NCBI RefSeq assembly: GCF_029892485.1
Contig: NZ_JARXVG010000012.1
Coordinates: 62,001 to 126,000, forward strand
Origin: Variovorax boronicumulans
GTDB lineage: Bacteria > Pseudomonadota > Gammaproteobacteria > Burkholderiales > Burkholderiaceae_C
Reading direction: 5' to 3'
DNA: 64,000 bases
Shown piece by piece: positions 48,001 through 56,475 of this stretch (positions are counted from its first letter, which is position 1; every line of letters starts with the position of its first letter). Below the pieces are notes generated by a model, which saw only the letters and a program-made list of their open reading frames with translations, did not search any database and was not told the DNA's origin. Position numbers and translations under genes: made by a program.

Positions 48001-51000
48001 CAACAAGACGGAGACCAAGGACATCGGCACTGTCTGCAGCGGCAAGAGCGATTCGCGCGGTTTGCTGTTGTGCGAATCGGAGCTGAAGGAAGCCGGCGAA
48101 GTGGAACTCATCGCCAGCGCCACCGACGGCGACGGCCGCGACAGCAAGGCCGTGAGCTCCGTCTACGTGACCAAGCAGGGCGAACTCTGGTTCGGCGGCG
48201 AGGACAACGACCGCATCGACGTGTTGCCCGAGAAGAAGAGCTACCAGCCCGGCGAGGTCGCCAAGTTCCAGGTGCGCAGCCCCTTCCGTTTCGCGACCGC
48301 GCTGGTCTCGGTGGAACGCGAAGGCATCATCGAAACCCACGTCGTGCAGCTCGACGGCAAGGACCCGACGGTCACCCTGCAGGTCAAGGCCGACTGGGGC
48401 CCGAACGCGTACATCAGCGTGCTCGCGCTGCGCGGCCGCCTGCGCGAAGTGCCGTGGTACAGCTTCTTCACCTGGGGGTTCAAGGCGCCGCGCGAGTGGT
48501 GGACCGCCTTCTGGTACGAGGGCAAGGAATATGTCGCGCCCACCGCGATGGTCGACCTGAGCAAGCCCGCCTATCGCCTCGGCATGGCCGAGATCCGCGT
48601 GGGAACGCGCGCCCACCAGCTGGACGTGACCGTCACCAGCGACAAGCCCAGCTACCCGATCCGCAGCAAGGCGCAGGTCACCATCACCGCCAAGCTGCCC
48701 GACGGCAAGCCGGCCGCCGGCGCCGAAGTGGCGCTCGCCGCGGTCGACCAGGCCCTGCTGGAACTCATGCCCAACGACAGCTGGAACCTGCTCAACGCGA
48801 TGCTGCAACGCCGCAGCTGGGGCGTGAGCACCTCCACCGCACAGATGGAAATCGTCGGCCGGCGCCACTACGGGCGCAAGGCCGTGCCCGCGGGCGGCGG
48901 CGGCGGCAAGGGCCAGACGCGCGAGCTGCTAGACACCCTGCTCGTGTGGAACCCGAAGGTGGTGCTCGATGCCAACGGCCAGGCCGTGGTGACCGTGCCG
49001 CTGAACGACGCGCTGACCACCTTCAAAATCGTGGCCGTCGCCGATTCGGGCACCAGCCTCTTCGGCACCGGGCAGGCCAGCATCCAGGCCACGCAGGACC
49101 TGCAGATCATCAGCGGCCTGCCGCCGCTGGTGCGCGAGGACGACCAGTTCCGCGCCCAGATCACGCTGCGCAACACCACGCAGAAACCGATGAAGGTCGA
49201 GGCCACGCCGCGCGCCACGCTGCTCACGCTGGAGACGCAGACCGTGGACATCCCGGCCGGCGAAGCGCGTGAAGTCGCATGGACCGTGACCGCGCCCGCG
49301 CAGCTCGCGCAGACGCGCGCCGAAGCCATCCTGTGGGAGATCGAGGCGAAGGACACCCTCGGCGGTGCGCGCGACGCGCTCAAGGTGCGCCAGCGCATCG
49401 TGCCCTCGGTGCCATTGACCGTGCAGCAAGCGACGCTGGTGCAGGTCGACGGACCTTTCACGCTCGACGTGGCCCCGCCCGCCGACGCCCTCCCCGGCCG
49501 CGGCGGCCTCAAGCTCTCTCTGCAACCCAAGCTCGCCGAAGGCCTGCCGGGCGTGCGCGACTGGTTCGCGAACTACCCCTTCATCTGCCTCGAACAGAAG
49601 ACCAGCAAATCGGTCGGCCTGCGCGACGCGAAGATGTGGCAGGGCGTGCTGGCGACGTTGCCGACCTACCTCGACAGCGACGGCCTCGCCAACTACTTCC
49701 CGCCGCGCGACGGCGAAGCCAACCGCGGCAGCGACATCCTCACCTCGTACCTGCTCGCAGCGACGAACGAGGCCGCGCAGCTCAACCCCGCCTTCGCGCT
49801 CGCCGACGACGTGCGCGCGCCGATGGAGTCGGGCCTGATCGCTTTTGTCGAGGGCCGCATCACGCGCGAGTTCTGGAGCCCGCGCAAGGACCTGGACGTG
49901 CGCAAGCTCGCCGCGCTCGAAGCGCTCTCGCGCTACGGCAAGGCCAAGGGGAGCATGGTCGGCAGCATCACCATCGCGCCGAACCAGTGGCCCACCAGCG
50001 CGGTGATCGACTGGCTCAACATCCTCAAGCGCGTGAACGATGTGCCGCAGCGCCAGCAGCGGCTGGACGAGGCCAACAACGTGCTGAAGGCGCGCCTGTC
50101 GTACCAGGGCACCAAGCTCATCTTCAGCACCGAGCAGGACGATTACTGGTGGTGGCTGATGACCAACGGCGACGTGAACACCGCCCGCCTGCTGCTCAGC
50201 GTGATGGACGACCCGAGCTGGAAGGACGACATCGGCAAGCTCGCCAACGGCTTCATCGGCCGCCAGCAGAACGGTGCCTGGCACACCACCACCGCCAACC
50301 TGTGGGGCGGGCTCGCGCTGGAGAAATTCAGCAAGGTGTTCGAGAGCACGCCGGTGGCCGGCGTCACGGCCGCCACGCTGGGCGCGGTGAAGGCGCAGGT
50401 CGACTGGAGCCGTGTGGAACGCGTGAAGACCAGCGACGCGGCCGGCGCACCGAACCAGACCACCTTCTTCGGCGCACCCGCATCGCCGGGCAACCTGAAG
50501 AACAACACGATGTTCCTGCCGTGGGCTGCCTCCCCCTCGGGCGCCCCGGTACGCGACACGCTGTTGGTGACGCAGCAAGGCACCGGCAAGCCGTGGCTCA
50601 CGCTGCAGTCCATTGCCGCCGTGCAGCTGAAGGCGCCGTTCGCGGCCGGCTATGCGATCAAGAAGACCATCACCCCGGTCGAGCAGGCCACCGCGGGCAA
50701 GTACACCCGCGGCGACGTGCTGCGCGTGACCCTCGAGGTGAACGCCAGCGCCGACATGACCTGGGTGGTGATCAGCGATCCGATCCCGGGCGGTGCAACC
50801 ATCCTGGGCGGGGGCCTCGGCCGCGATTCGCAGATCGCCACGCAGGGCGAGAAGAAGTCGGGCGCGGGTTCGCCGGCCTTCGAGGAACGCAGCTTCGAGG
50901 CCTTCCGCAGCTACTACGAGTACCTGCCCAAGGGCGTGGTGAAAATGGAATACACCGTGCGCCTGAACAACGTCGGCGACTTCGCGCTGCCGCCCAGCCG

Positions 51001-51076
51001 CGTCGAGGCGATGTACGCGCCCGAGATGTTCGGCGAGACGCCGAATGCGCGGGTGAAGGTGGAGGCGGCGAAATAA
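45050..51076 (+). CDS. Bacterial alpha-2-macroglobulin family protein with thioester motif
   Basis: A 2,008-residue periplasmic protease trap. A GTG start lies 5 nt after AGGAGGAG. The Sec signal ends near SFA at residue 22 and has no lipobox Cys. The protein then carries bacterial A2M macroglobulin domains, a Gly/Ser/Asp/Glu-rich bait-like part near residues 740-770, and the thioester CLEQ at C1513-Q1516 (NYPFICLEQKT), intact. The C-terminal complement-like region follows (GDVLRVTLEVNASADMTWVVISDPIPGGATILG). E. coli YfhM, a related protein, works with PBP1C; here pbpC lies 11 kb downstream. A cleaved bait traps proteases through the thioester. Divergent from the OpgC-type gene by 183 bp. Confidence 0.95.
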   Translation: MTRFVPSLLLAASTLLAAPSFALQITSLTPQGEVARVRQIVAKFDQAAVNFGDPKAPAPLSVSCTDAQAGKGTGRWTDAKAWVYDFENDLPPGVRCTVTRIPTFKPSAGGELTGPERYQFNSGGPFVRSFMPGTYARIDEQQMFVLELNGAATLESVRQNVWCSADGVGERIPVKLLDGEQRAGVLKAFSRDKAAEKDPLRFITMQCNRTLTPGAKVQVVYGKGVATPSGVANNVERRLDYQVREPFAISFTCERENAQSACLPLRPMQLSFNAPVTRKLASQIELKGDGKTIKAKLDNDGGTQSDDDVVSNVSFGPPLAESTQYSIELPSKFEDASGRPLATPATFPLKVATGAMPPLAKFAASPFGVIERLAEPDTPAMMPVTVRRVEPQLMVQALTPGKVSDMNPKTDAEIIAWFRKVRRYDSYTVSREQARKDVKGALPPVIDKDDRTSLQTRMLSLLAGQPGVKALDMPKAEGGDPRPFEVIGIPLTPGFHVLEIASQKLGEALLDERYPAGRTMYVRTTALATNLAVHFKLGRENSMAWVTTLDKGKVVAGAEVRVSSCDGKAVATGTTDANGIVTLQGVSPQAPSCNGPNEYDSGAWFVSARAKDDKGVEDLAVTFSDWQRGIEPWRFNVPTNLQPEPDRIAHTIFDRTLLRAGETVSMKHLIRTQTSKGFGLPENRPDTLVITHTGSGQRFTQPLNWRKTATGGLSAENTFPIPPAAKLGAYEVMLRTGGGKDANGDSEEGDGDEGGGSRSFSTGTFRVEEFRLPVLEGRIAPTEKKPLVAATSVPTDVQINYVAGGGAANLPVRVSAMVRGKSLSFPDYDAFSFNPPRVEQGEGTQAAVAADTAGGEEDINSASDTRVIADKLPLTLNKDGAGKVTIDKVPKVKAARELLLEATYADPNGEVQTIRSTQTLWPASVIAGIKTEGWVSTSQKLKFQALALDLTGKPQAGVTLNVRAVARITTTSRKRMVGGFYTYDNKTETKDIGTVCSGKSDSRGLLLCESELKEAGEVELIASATDGDGRDSKAVSSVYVTKQGELWFGGEDNDRIDVLPEKKSYQPGEVAKFQVRSPFRFATALVSVEREGIIETHVVQLDGKDPTVTLQVKADWGPNAYISVLALRGRLREVPWYSFFTWGFKAPREWWTAFWYEGKEYVAPTAMVDLSKPAYRLGMAEIRVGTRAHQLDVTVTSDKPSYPIRSKAQVTITAKLPDGKPAAGAEVALAAVDQALLELMPNDSWNLLNAMLQRRSWGVSTSTAQMEIVGRRHYGRKAVPAGGGGGKGQTRELLDTLLVWNPKVVLDANGQAVVTVPLNDALTTFKIVAVADSGTSLFGTGQASIQATQDLQIISGLPPLVREDDQFRAQITLRNTTQKPMKVEATPRATLLTLETQTVDIPAGEAREVAWTVTAPAQLAQTRAEAILWEIEAKDTLGGARDALKVRQRIVPSVPLTVQQATLVQVDGPFTLDVAPPADALPGRGGLKLSLQPKLAEGLPGVRDWFANYPFICLEQKTSKSVGLRDAKMWQGVLATLPTYLDSDGLANYFPPRDGEANRGSDILTSYLLAATNEAAQLNPAFALADDVRAPMESGLIAFVEGRITREFWSPRKDLDVRKLAALEALSRYGKAKGSMVGSITIAPNQWPTSAVIDWLNILKRVNDVPQRQQRLDEANNVLKARLSYQGTKLIFSTEQDDYWWWLMTNGDVNTARLLLSVMDDPSWKDDIGKLANGFIGRQQNGAWHTTTANLWGGLALEKFSKVFESTPVAGVTAATLGAVKAQVDWSRVERVKTSDAAGAPNQTTFFGAPASPGNLKNNTMFLPWAASPSGAPVRDTLLVTQQGTGKPWLTLQSIAAVQLKAPFAAGYAIKKTITPVEQATAGKYTRGDVLRVTLEVNASADMTWVVISDPIPGGATILGGGLGRDSQIATQGEKKSGAGSPAFEERSFEAFRSYYEYLPKGVVKMEYTVRLNNVGDFALPPSRVEAMYAPEMFGETPNARVKVEAAK

Positions 51077-51177
51077 CTCGGCCACCGGGGAACGGTGAAG
51101 GGCGGGCCGTCATCCCGCCTTCACCGGTTCCCGTCACCATCGCAGCGAAGCAACCAACCAACAACCTGGAGCACCCC

Positions 51178-51822
51178 ATGGGTCTGGCCATTTGCGTCGG
51201 CATCCTCGCCGACCTGATCGAAAACGATCCCGAGAGCGCCGAGCGGTTCGATGAAGACTTCGCGGCCGTGAACCGCAAGCTCGCCGAGGCGGGCCTGCCG
51301 CCGCACGTGGAGCCTCGCACACTGCCGCCACTCGATTCGCGCGCACCGATCGACGGCCTGCCCTACTCGTTCATCCACTACCTGCGCCGCGCCTACGCGC
51401 ACCGCGTGACGACGTCCGGATGGATGGCAACGCCGCTGCCGGAAGACACCGACCCCACGGAAGACGAGACGCTCGAAGACGTGGCCAGCACCTTCGAAAG
51501 CCACCTGCTCTGCCACTCCGACGCGGAAGGCTTCTACCTGCCGGTCGACTTCGAGGAGGTGATCTTTGCCGGGGAAGACGACACCGACCTGCCGGGCGGC
51601 ATGCTCGGCTCCTCGTACCGGTTGCTCGAAGAACTGGTGCTGGTTGCGCCGGCCCTGGGCATCGCGCTCACGGACGGCCAGCTGTCGGACGAGGAAGCGG
51701 CCCGGCTGGCCGACGGCATGGGCGACGACGAAGGCCTCTACCGGGAAATCGAGTCGTGGCTGCTGCTGTACGAATCGGCGCGCTTGAGCATTGCGCACAA
51801 GACGGCGATTGTTTTCACCTGA
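51178..51822 (+). CDS. Acidic protein of unknown function
   Basis: A 214-residue acidic protein beginning 101 bp after the A2M stop, with CTGGAG as a weak ribosome-binding site. No signal peptide or membrane helix. Recognisable traits are an N-terminal helical part (MGLAICVGILADLIENDPES), an Asp/Glu-rich middle (EDTDPTEDETLEDVASTFE) and a C-terminal helix (EGLYREIESWLLLYESARLS). Such acidic cytoplasmic proteins are sometimes immunity or regulatory proteins, but I do not recognise the family and see no cognate toxin. Confidence 0.7.
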   Translation: MGLAICVGILADLIENDPESAERFDEDFAAVNRKLAEAGLPPHVEPRTLPPLDSRAPIDGLPYSFIHYLRRAYAHRVTTSGWMATPLPEDTDPTEDETLEDVASTFESHLLCHSDAEGFYLPVDFEEVIFAGEDDTDLPGGMLGSSYRLLEELVLVAPALGIALTDGQLSDEEAARLADGMGDDEGLYREIESWLLLYESARLSIAHKTAIVFT

Positions 51823-51826
51823 GCCG

Positions 51827-52303
51827 ATGACAGCGATGCGCGCGCTCGCCGTGGCCGGGTTTCTGGCGTTTCTCCATTTCGGAGCGGTGGCTCAGCCAGT
51901 TCTTGTCGGAGAGTGGAAGTCCGACGTCGATCGCACGATGCGATTCAACAAGGAACGCGCAAAGCTCGACGACAAGAAGGTGGCGTTTCTTTCCGAGTTG
52001 ATGGGAAGGATGACTCTCACATTCACCAAGAACTCGATTGCCTACGACATGCCCGATGCAAACATGCGTCTCGGCGGTGGTCCGGTGCAACGATTTCAAG
52101 GCTTCAAGGAGACGCACCCTTACATCCGACTCGGGCACACGCGCAACACCGTGGCTGTGAAATCCAAGGCAGCGGTCGTCGGCAATGAAGCGATCACCGT
52201 CTACAACTTTGAGGATGCAAACACCATGTGGGTATATGTCGGGTGCGCGGACACGGGCTTCCCGGACGAACATCTTCGTGAGTATTTCGTTCGCACCCAC
52301 TGA
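51827..52303 (+). CDS. Small secreted protein of unknown function
   Basis: A 158-residue protein with a Sec signal peptide (MTAMRALAVAGFLAFLHFGAVAQ). The mature part has a lipocalin-like short beta pattern (LVGEWKSDVDRTMRF, then LTFTKNSIAYDMP) and a Cys near the end. Its codons are clearly more A/T-rich than the neighbours (for example AAA/ACA/GAT usage), suggesting recent acquisition. It begins 4 bp after the previous gene and looks cotranscribed. Confidence 0.7.
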   Translation: MTAMRALAVAGFLAFLHFGAVAQPVLVGEWKSDVDRTMRFNKERAKLDDKKVAFLSELMGRMTLTFTKNSIAYDMPDANMRLGGGPVQRFQGFKETHPYIRLGHTRNTVAVKSKAAVVGNEAITVYNFEDANTMWVYVGCADTGFPDEHLREYFVRTH

Positions 52304-52320
52304 GCCTCCTTTTGGTACCG

Positions 52321-52710
52321 ATGCCACGCCACCTCGCCACCGTCACCCTCCTCGTCCACGACTACGACGAAGCCATCCGCTTCTTCACCGGGGCGCTGCG
52401 CTTCGAACTCGTCGAAGACACGCCGCTCGGCCCGGGCAAGCGCTGGGTGGTGGTGGCACCGTCGCGCAGCGCCGGTGCCACGCTGCTGCTCGCCAAGGCC
52501 GCGAACGACGAGCAGCAGGCGGCGGTCGGCAACCAGGCCGGTGGCCGCGTCTTCCTGTTCCTGCACACGCAGGACTTCGCCGCCGACCACGCGCACATGA
52601 AGGCCCACGGCGTTCGCTTTCTCGAAGAGCCGAGGCATGAGCCGCACGGCACGGTCGCTGTCTTCCAGGATCTCTGCGGCAACAAATGGGACCTGCTCCA
52701 ACCCGCCTAG
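52321..52710 (+). CDS. VOC-family (glyoxalase/bleomycin-resistance-like) protein
   Basis: A 129-residue vicinal oxygen chelate protein. It reads MPRHLATVTLLVHDYDEAIRFFTGALRFELVED..., the classic babbab half-barrel with LVHDYDEAIRFF at the start and PHGTVAVFQDLCGNKWDLLQ at the end. One metal-ligand His/Glu pair is visible. Family members act in detoxification or as antibiotic-binding proteins. A Met at 52312 could be an earlier start. The substrate is unknown. Confidence 0.92.
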   Translation: MPRHLATVTLLVHDYDEAIRFFTGALRFELVEDTPLGPGKRWVVVAPSRSAGATLLLAKAANDEQQAAVGNQAGGRVFLFLHTQDFAADHAHMKAHGVRFLEEPRHEPHGTVAVFQDLCGNKWDLLQPA

Positions 52711-52816
52711 GTCCCGTCGAAAGCGCCCGAATACATACCGGGGCAACACCCGACGCGGGCGCGGGCCTACACTCCCGCCTCCGGTCATCACCCTGCGTTC
52801 ATACCTAGGAGAACCC

Positions 52817-53182
52817 ATGAACACCCTGGAAATCGCCAACAAGCTCGTGGCGCTGTGCAAGGAAGGGAAATTCGAGGAGGCCCAGGTGCTGTATGCACCC
52901 GAGGCCGTCAGCGTCGAGGCCGGCGGCCCGCCGGGCCAGTCGCGCGAAGCGGTGGGTCTTGCGGCCATCAAGGCCAAGGGCGAATGGTGGGTCGCCAACC
53001 ACGAGGTGCATTCCATGCAGGTCGCGGGCCCGTGGCCGCATGACGACCGCTTCATCGTCGGCTTCAAGTTCGACGTGACCATGAAGCCCACCAAGCAACG
53101 CTTCACGATGGAAGAAATGGCGCTCTACACCGTCAAGGACGGCAAGATCGTGCGCGAGGAATTCTTCTACACGATGGGCTGA
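52817..53182 (+). CDS. NTF2-like/SnoaL-fold protein
   Basis: A 121-residue small cone-fold protein preceded by TAGGAGAA. The segment LVALCKEGKFEEAQVLYAPEAVSVEAG is a typical SnoaL-like start, and FTMEEMALYTVKDGKIVREEFFY is the typical final beta-sheet. Members include ketosteroid isomerase-like enzymes and unknown stress proteins. It sits between a VOC protein and an acetyltransferase, a common group of small housekeeping-type genes. Confidence 0.9.
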   Translation: MNTLEIANKLVALCKEGKFEEAQVLYAPEAVSVEAGGPPGQSREAVGLAAIKAKGEWWVANHEVHSMQVAGPWPHDDRFIVGFKFDVTMKPTKQRFTMEEMALYTVKDGKIVREEFFYTMG

Positions 53183-53187
53183 AGACG

Positions 53188-53643
53188 ATGGACGGCGGGA
53201 ATGTTGCTGCGGCGCCGCTCGAATGGCGCCACACGCTCGAAGCGCTCGACTGGAACGAACTCTCCCGTCTCTACGAGATCGCCCCGCTGGGCCACAAGAA
53301 ACCGGCCGACCTGCAGGCCGTGTTCTCCAACAGCCTGTTCAAGTGCCTGGTCTATGAAGAGGGCCGGCTGGTCGGCGCCGGCCGCGCGCTGGCCGACGGC
53401 CTCGACTGCTCCTACATCTGCGACGTGGCGGTGCATCCGGACCATCAGGGCATGGGCCTTGGCAAGGCGATCGTCGCGAAGCTCGTCGAGCTCTCGCGCG
53501 GGCACCGCAAGATCATCCTGTATGCGGTGGCGGGCAAGGAGCCCTTCTACAAGAAGCTGGGTTTCAAGCGCATGCGCACCGCGATGGCGATCTTCGGCAA
53601 CGAGCAGCAGGCGCGCGAGCGCGGGCTGATCGACGACAGCTGA
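53188..53643 (+). CDS. GNAT-family N-acetyltransferase
   Basis: A 151-residue acetyltransferase. The core ICDVAVHPDHQGMGLGKAIVAKLVE is the acetyl-CoA-binding motif A, and EPFYKKLGFKRMRTAMAIF is motif B. It starts 5 bp after the NTF2-like gene and is probably cotranscribed with it. The substrate is unknown. Confidence 0.92.
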   Translation: MDGGNVAAAPLEWRHTLEALDWNELSRLYEIAPLGHKKPADLQAVFSNSLFKCLVYEEGRLVGAGRALADGLDCSYICDVAVHPDHQGMGLGKAIVAKLVELSRGHRKIILYAVAGKEPFYKKLGFKRMRTAMAIFGNEQQARERGLIDDS

Positions 53644-53772
53644 ACCACCCAAGCAGCGCGGGCCGATGGCGTGACAGCCGTTACGCCCGTGACAAAGCGC
53701 AGGACCGCCTGCGTTGTGAAAGGCCAGCGTGCGCCAGATGATCCGCAGCTTCCATCACACGCAGCACACGAC

Positions 53773-54639
53773 ATGCCCCTGCTTCCACCGCCTTTCACGA
53801 CCCGCACGCCCGGCGCCCGCCGCACCTTCCTCGCCCAGACCGGCTGCGGCCTGCTCGCCGCACTCGGCGCCGCGCGCTTCGCCGATGCGGCCACGCCCGT
53901 CGCGCACGTCGAGGAGCGGCCCGATCTCGCCACCCACTTCAAGGATGTCGGCGTACGCGGAACCTGGGTGGTGCTCGACAGCGCCACCTCGAAGCTCACC
54001 GTGGTCGACCGCCGCCGCGCCGAGAAGCGCTACAGCCCCGCATCGACCTTCAAGATTCCCAACAGCCTGATCGCGCTGGAGACGGGCGCGGTGAAGGACA
54101 TCGACGAAATCCTCCCCTACGGCGGCGGCACCTACAAGCGCAAGGAATGGGAGCGCGACATGAACCTGCGCGACGCGATCCGCGTCTCGCACCTGCCGAT
54201 CTACCGCGAGGTGGCGCGCCGCATCGGCCTCGCGCGCATGAACGAGTGGATCGCGAAGCTGCACTACGGCAACGAGACCCTGGGCACCGAGGTCGACCAG
54301 TTCTGGGTCAACAACAAGCTGCAGATTTCCGCCGCCGAGCAGGTGCGCTTTTTGATGCGGCTCGCGCAGCGCAGCCTGCCGATGTCGATGCAAACGCAGG
54401 ACATGGTCCACGAGATCACGCTGCTGGAGAAGACGCCCACCCACGCCCTGCACGGCAAGACCGGCTGGTACGAAACGCCGGGCTTCTCGCTCGGCTGGTG
54501 GGTCGGCTGGGTTGCGCAGGCCAACGGCAGTGTGCAGAGCTTTGCGCTGAACATCGACATGCACGGCGAGGCCGACGTGGCCAAGCGCATCCCGCTCGGG
54601 CGCAAGCTGCTCGCGCAGATGGGCCTGCTTCCAGTCTAG
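53773..54639 (+). CDS. Class D beta-lactamase (OXA type)
   Basis: A 288-residue serine beta-lactamase. An N-terminal ARRTFLAQTGCGLLAALG segment is a twin-arginine (Tat) signal, cleaved near ADA. The active-site motifs are STFK at 91-94 (S91 nucleophile, K94 carboxylated Lys), S139-H-L141 in place of the usual SxV, Y165-G-N and K229-T-G. The WxxN-type stretch DQFWVNNKLQIS is also present. Class D enzymes hydrolyse penicillins and sometimes oxacillin or carbapenems; the spectrum cannot be read here. The S-H-L motif is discussed in the findings. A LysR gene follows 51 bp downstream on the same strand. Confidence 0.95.
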   Translation: MPLLPPPFTTRTPGARRTFLAQTGCGLLAALGAARFADAATPVAHVEERPDLATHFKDVGVRGTWVVLDSATSKLTVVDRRRAEKRYSPASTFKIPNSLIALETGAVKDIDEILPYGGGTYKRKEWERDMNLRDAIRVSHLPIYREVARRIGLARMNEWIAKLHYGNETLGTEVDQFWVNNKLQISAAEQVRFLMRLAQRSLPMSMQTQDMVHEITLLEKTPTHALHGKTGWYETPGFSLGWWVGWVAQANGSVQSFALNIDMHGEADVAKRIPLGRKLLAQMGLLPV

Positions 54640-54690
54640 GAACGCTCATCGCAGGGCGCGTTGCGGGCAAAATGCCCCGCAGGTGCCCTC

Positions 54691-55608
54691 ATGAATACAA
54701 GATTTGTCGAAGCCTTCCTCTGGGCCGCGCGGCTGGGCAGTTTTCGCGCGGCGAGCGACCGGCTCCACATCACGCAGGCGGCCGTGTCCAACCGCGTGGC
54801 CTCGCTGGAAGAAGACATCGGCGCGCGCCTCTTCGAACGCGACGCGCGCGAACTGCGGCTCACGCCGGTGGGCGTGCGGCTCATGGACTACGGCGAGCGG
54901 CTGCTCGAGCTGCGCCGCGAAATCGTCTCGCTCGGCCGCCCGCGCGGCGACATCCTCGGGCTGGTGCGCATCGGCGCCATCGAAACGGTGGTCCACACCT
55001 GGCTGCTGGGCTTTCTGACCAACCTGCGCTCCACCTACCCCGGCATCGAAGTTCAGCTCACGTCCGAGACCACGCTCGCGCTGCACCGGGGCCTGCGCGA
55101 AGGCGCGCTCGACATCGCGCTGCAGACCGACCACATCGCGGGCGCCGGCATCGTGAGCACGCCGTGCCTGCCGATGCCGATGGGCTGGGTCGGCCCGCCC
55201 GGCGCGGAGCCCGTGCAAACCGTCGACCAGCTGCTGCGCCAGCCCGTGCTCACCATGAGCCCCGGCTCGCAGCCGCACGAGGCGCTCAAGAACCTGTTTC
55301 GCGCGGCGGGCATTCCGCTCGGCAAGGTGCACTGCGTGAGCTCGATCTCGGCGCTCGCGCGGCTGGTAAAGGCGGGCTTCGGCAATGCGCTGGTGCCGCT
55401 GCCGCCCTGCTACGAATACGTGGCCATCGGCGATGTGCGGATCATCGAGTGCGATGCGCTCATCTCGCCGCAGCGCATCGTGGTGAGCCATCTGGAAGCG
55501 GCCGACTCCGACGCCATCCGGCTCGTGGCCGAACTGGCCTGCAGGGCCTCCGACCAGTTCACGACCTCGGCGATCGCACCAACCTGGAGCGCGACCTCAG
55601 AGGGTTAA
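54691..55608 (+). CDS. LysR-family transcriptional regulator
   Basis: A 305-residue regulator. It starts MNTRFVEAFLWAARLGSFRAASDRLHITQAAVSNRVASLEEDIGARLFERD, an uninterrupted LysR helix-turn-helix. The effector domain includes GLVRIGAIETVVHTWLLGFL and GFGNALVPLPPCYEY. The long N-terminal alternative start was rejected. It precedes the dimeric-barrel/MHS/DUF2848/amidase cluster on the same strand, with about 140 bp before the next gene, and so is the probable activator of that cluster. It could instead serve the beta-lactamase just upstream. Confidence 0.93.
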   Translation: MNTRFVEAFLWAARLGSFRAASDRLHITQAAVSNRVASLEEDIGARLFERDARELRLTPVGVRLMDYGERLLELRREIVSLGRPRGDILGLVRIGAIETVVHTWLLGFLTNLRSTYPGIEVQLTSETTLALHRGLREGALDIALQTDHIAGAGIVSTPCLPMPMGWVGPPGAEPVQTVDQLLRQPVLTMSPGSQPHEALKNLFRAAGIPLGKVHCVSSISALARLVKAGFGNALVPLPPCYEYVAIGDVRIIECDALISPQRIVVSHLEAADSDAIRLVAELACRASDQFTTSAIAPTWSATSEG

Positions 55609-55751
55609 CCCTCAAAACAGCGCATCCGGCCCCGAAAAGGGGCCAGTAATTCTTGTGGCTGTCGCCCAGAAAAACTCGTTTGTGACAGTCCGACCCCGCG
55701 ACGGAAGATCGCGCCTTCATTTTTCGAAGGCCCGCCTCCTCTTCCGCCGCC

Positions 55752-56429
55752 ATGAACACACCTGACTCTTCTTCCCCTTCAGCCAACGCGAACGGCATGC
55801 TCTTCGTCGCCTCCGACGTGGAGCCGGCCGACGAGGCCGACTTCAACCGCTGGTACGACAGGGAGCATGTGGAAGAGCGCGTGCGCATCCCCGGCTTCCT
55901 CTCGGGCGCGCGCTATTTCTCGCTCGAAGGCGGACGCAAGTACCTGGGGCTGTACCGCACCGAATCGCTGGCCGTGTTCGGCTCGCCGGGCTACCGCGCC
56001 GCGTTCGAGAAGCAGACGCCGTGGTCCATCGCCAACCTCGACCGCATGCGCCAGCCGATCCGCCGCGTGTGCGCCGTGCGTGCGGTGACGGGCTTCGGCA
56101 GTGGCAGCCACGCGATCGTGCTGCCGCTCGCGGTTGCCGGCGACATCGAGGCACTGATCGCGCGCGCCGCCGTGGCCGGCCGCCAGCTCGCGGAGCAGGC
56201 AGGCTTCGTGCAGTCGTACCTGCTCGCACCCGACACCACGCTTAGCACGCCGCTGCCGCGCGAATCCACCGAAGGCCGCGTGCTGCAGCCGATGCTGGTC
56301 GTCGAGACCAGCAGCGCCAACGCAGCGCGCGCCGCTCGCACCGCGGCAGCCGCCGCGCTCGACGTCGACCCGGCCACCGGCTGGCTGCTCGCGCTCGGCT
56401 GGAAGCTGAGCGCGGCCGAGCTGAACTGA
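55752..56429 (+). CDS. DUF4286/EthD-like dimeric alpha+beta-barrel protein
   Basis: A 225-residue cytoplasmic protein with two repeats of a dimeric alpha/beta barrel. DEADFNRWYDREHVEERVRIPGFLSGARYF is the characteristic EthD/DUF4286 start, with a second barrel-like half ending LDVDPATGWLLALGWKLS. These proteins are often small enzymes or chaperones in degradation clusters. First gene of the cluster after the LysR gene. No catalytic residue is known to me. Confidence 0.82.
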   Translation: MNTPDSSSPSANANGMLFVASDVEPADEADFNRWYDREHVEERVRIPGFLSGARYFSLEGGRKYLGLYRTESLAVFGSPGYRAAFEKQTPWSIANLDRMRQPIRRVCAVRAVTGFGSGSHAIVLPLAVAGDIEALIARAAVAGRQLAEQAGFVQSYLLAPDTTLSTPLPRESTEGRVLQPMLVVETSSANAARAARTAAAAALDVDPATGWLLALGWKLSAAELN

Positions 56430-56475
56430 CCACGCCTCTCCTCTTTCCATCTCTCCATTGAACAAGGGCATTTCC

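Noticed and set aside
45068..48868. 1,266-residue open frame on the minus strand
   Set aside because: Antisense of the A2M gene, with Val/His/Arg-rich low-complexity sequence.
48929..51085. 718-residue open frame on the minus strand
   Set aside because: Antisense of the A2M C-terminal half; no motif.
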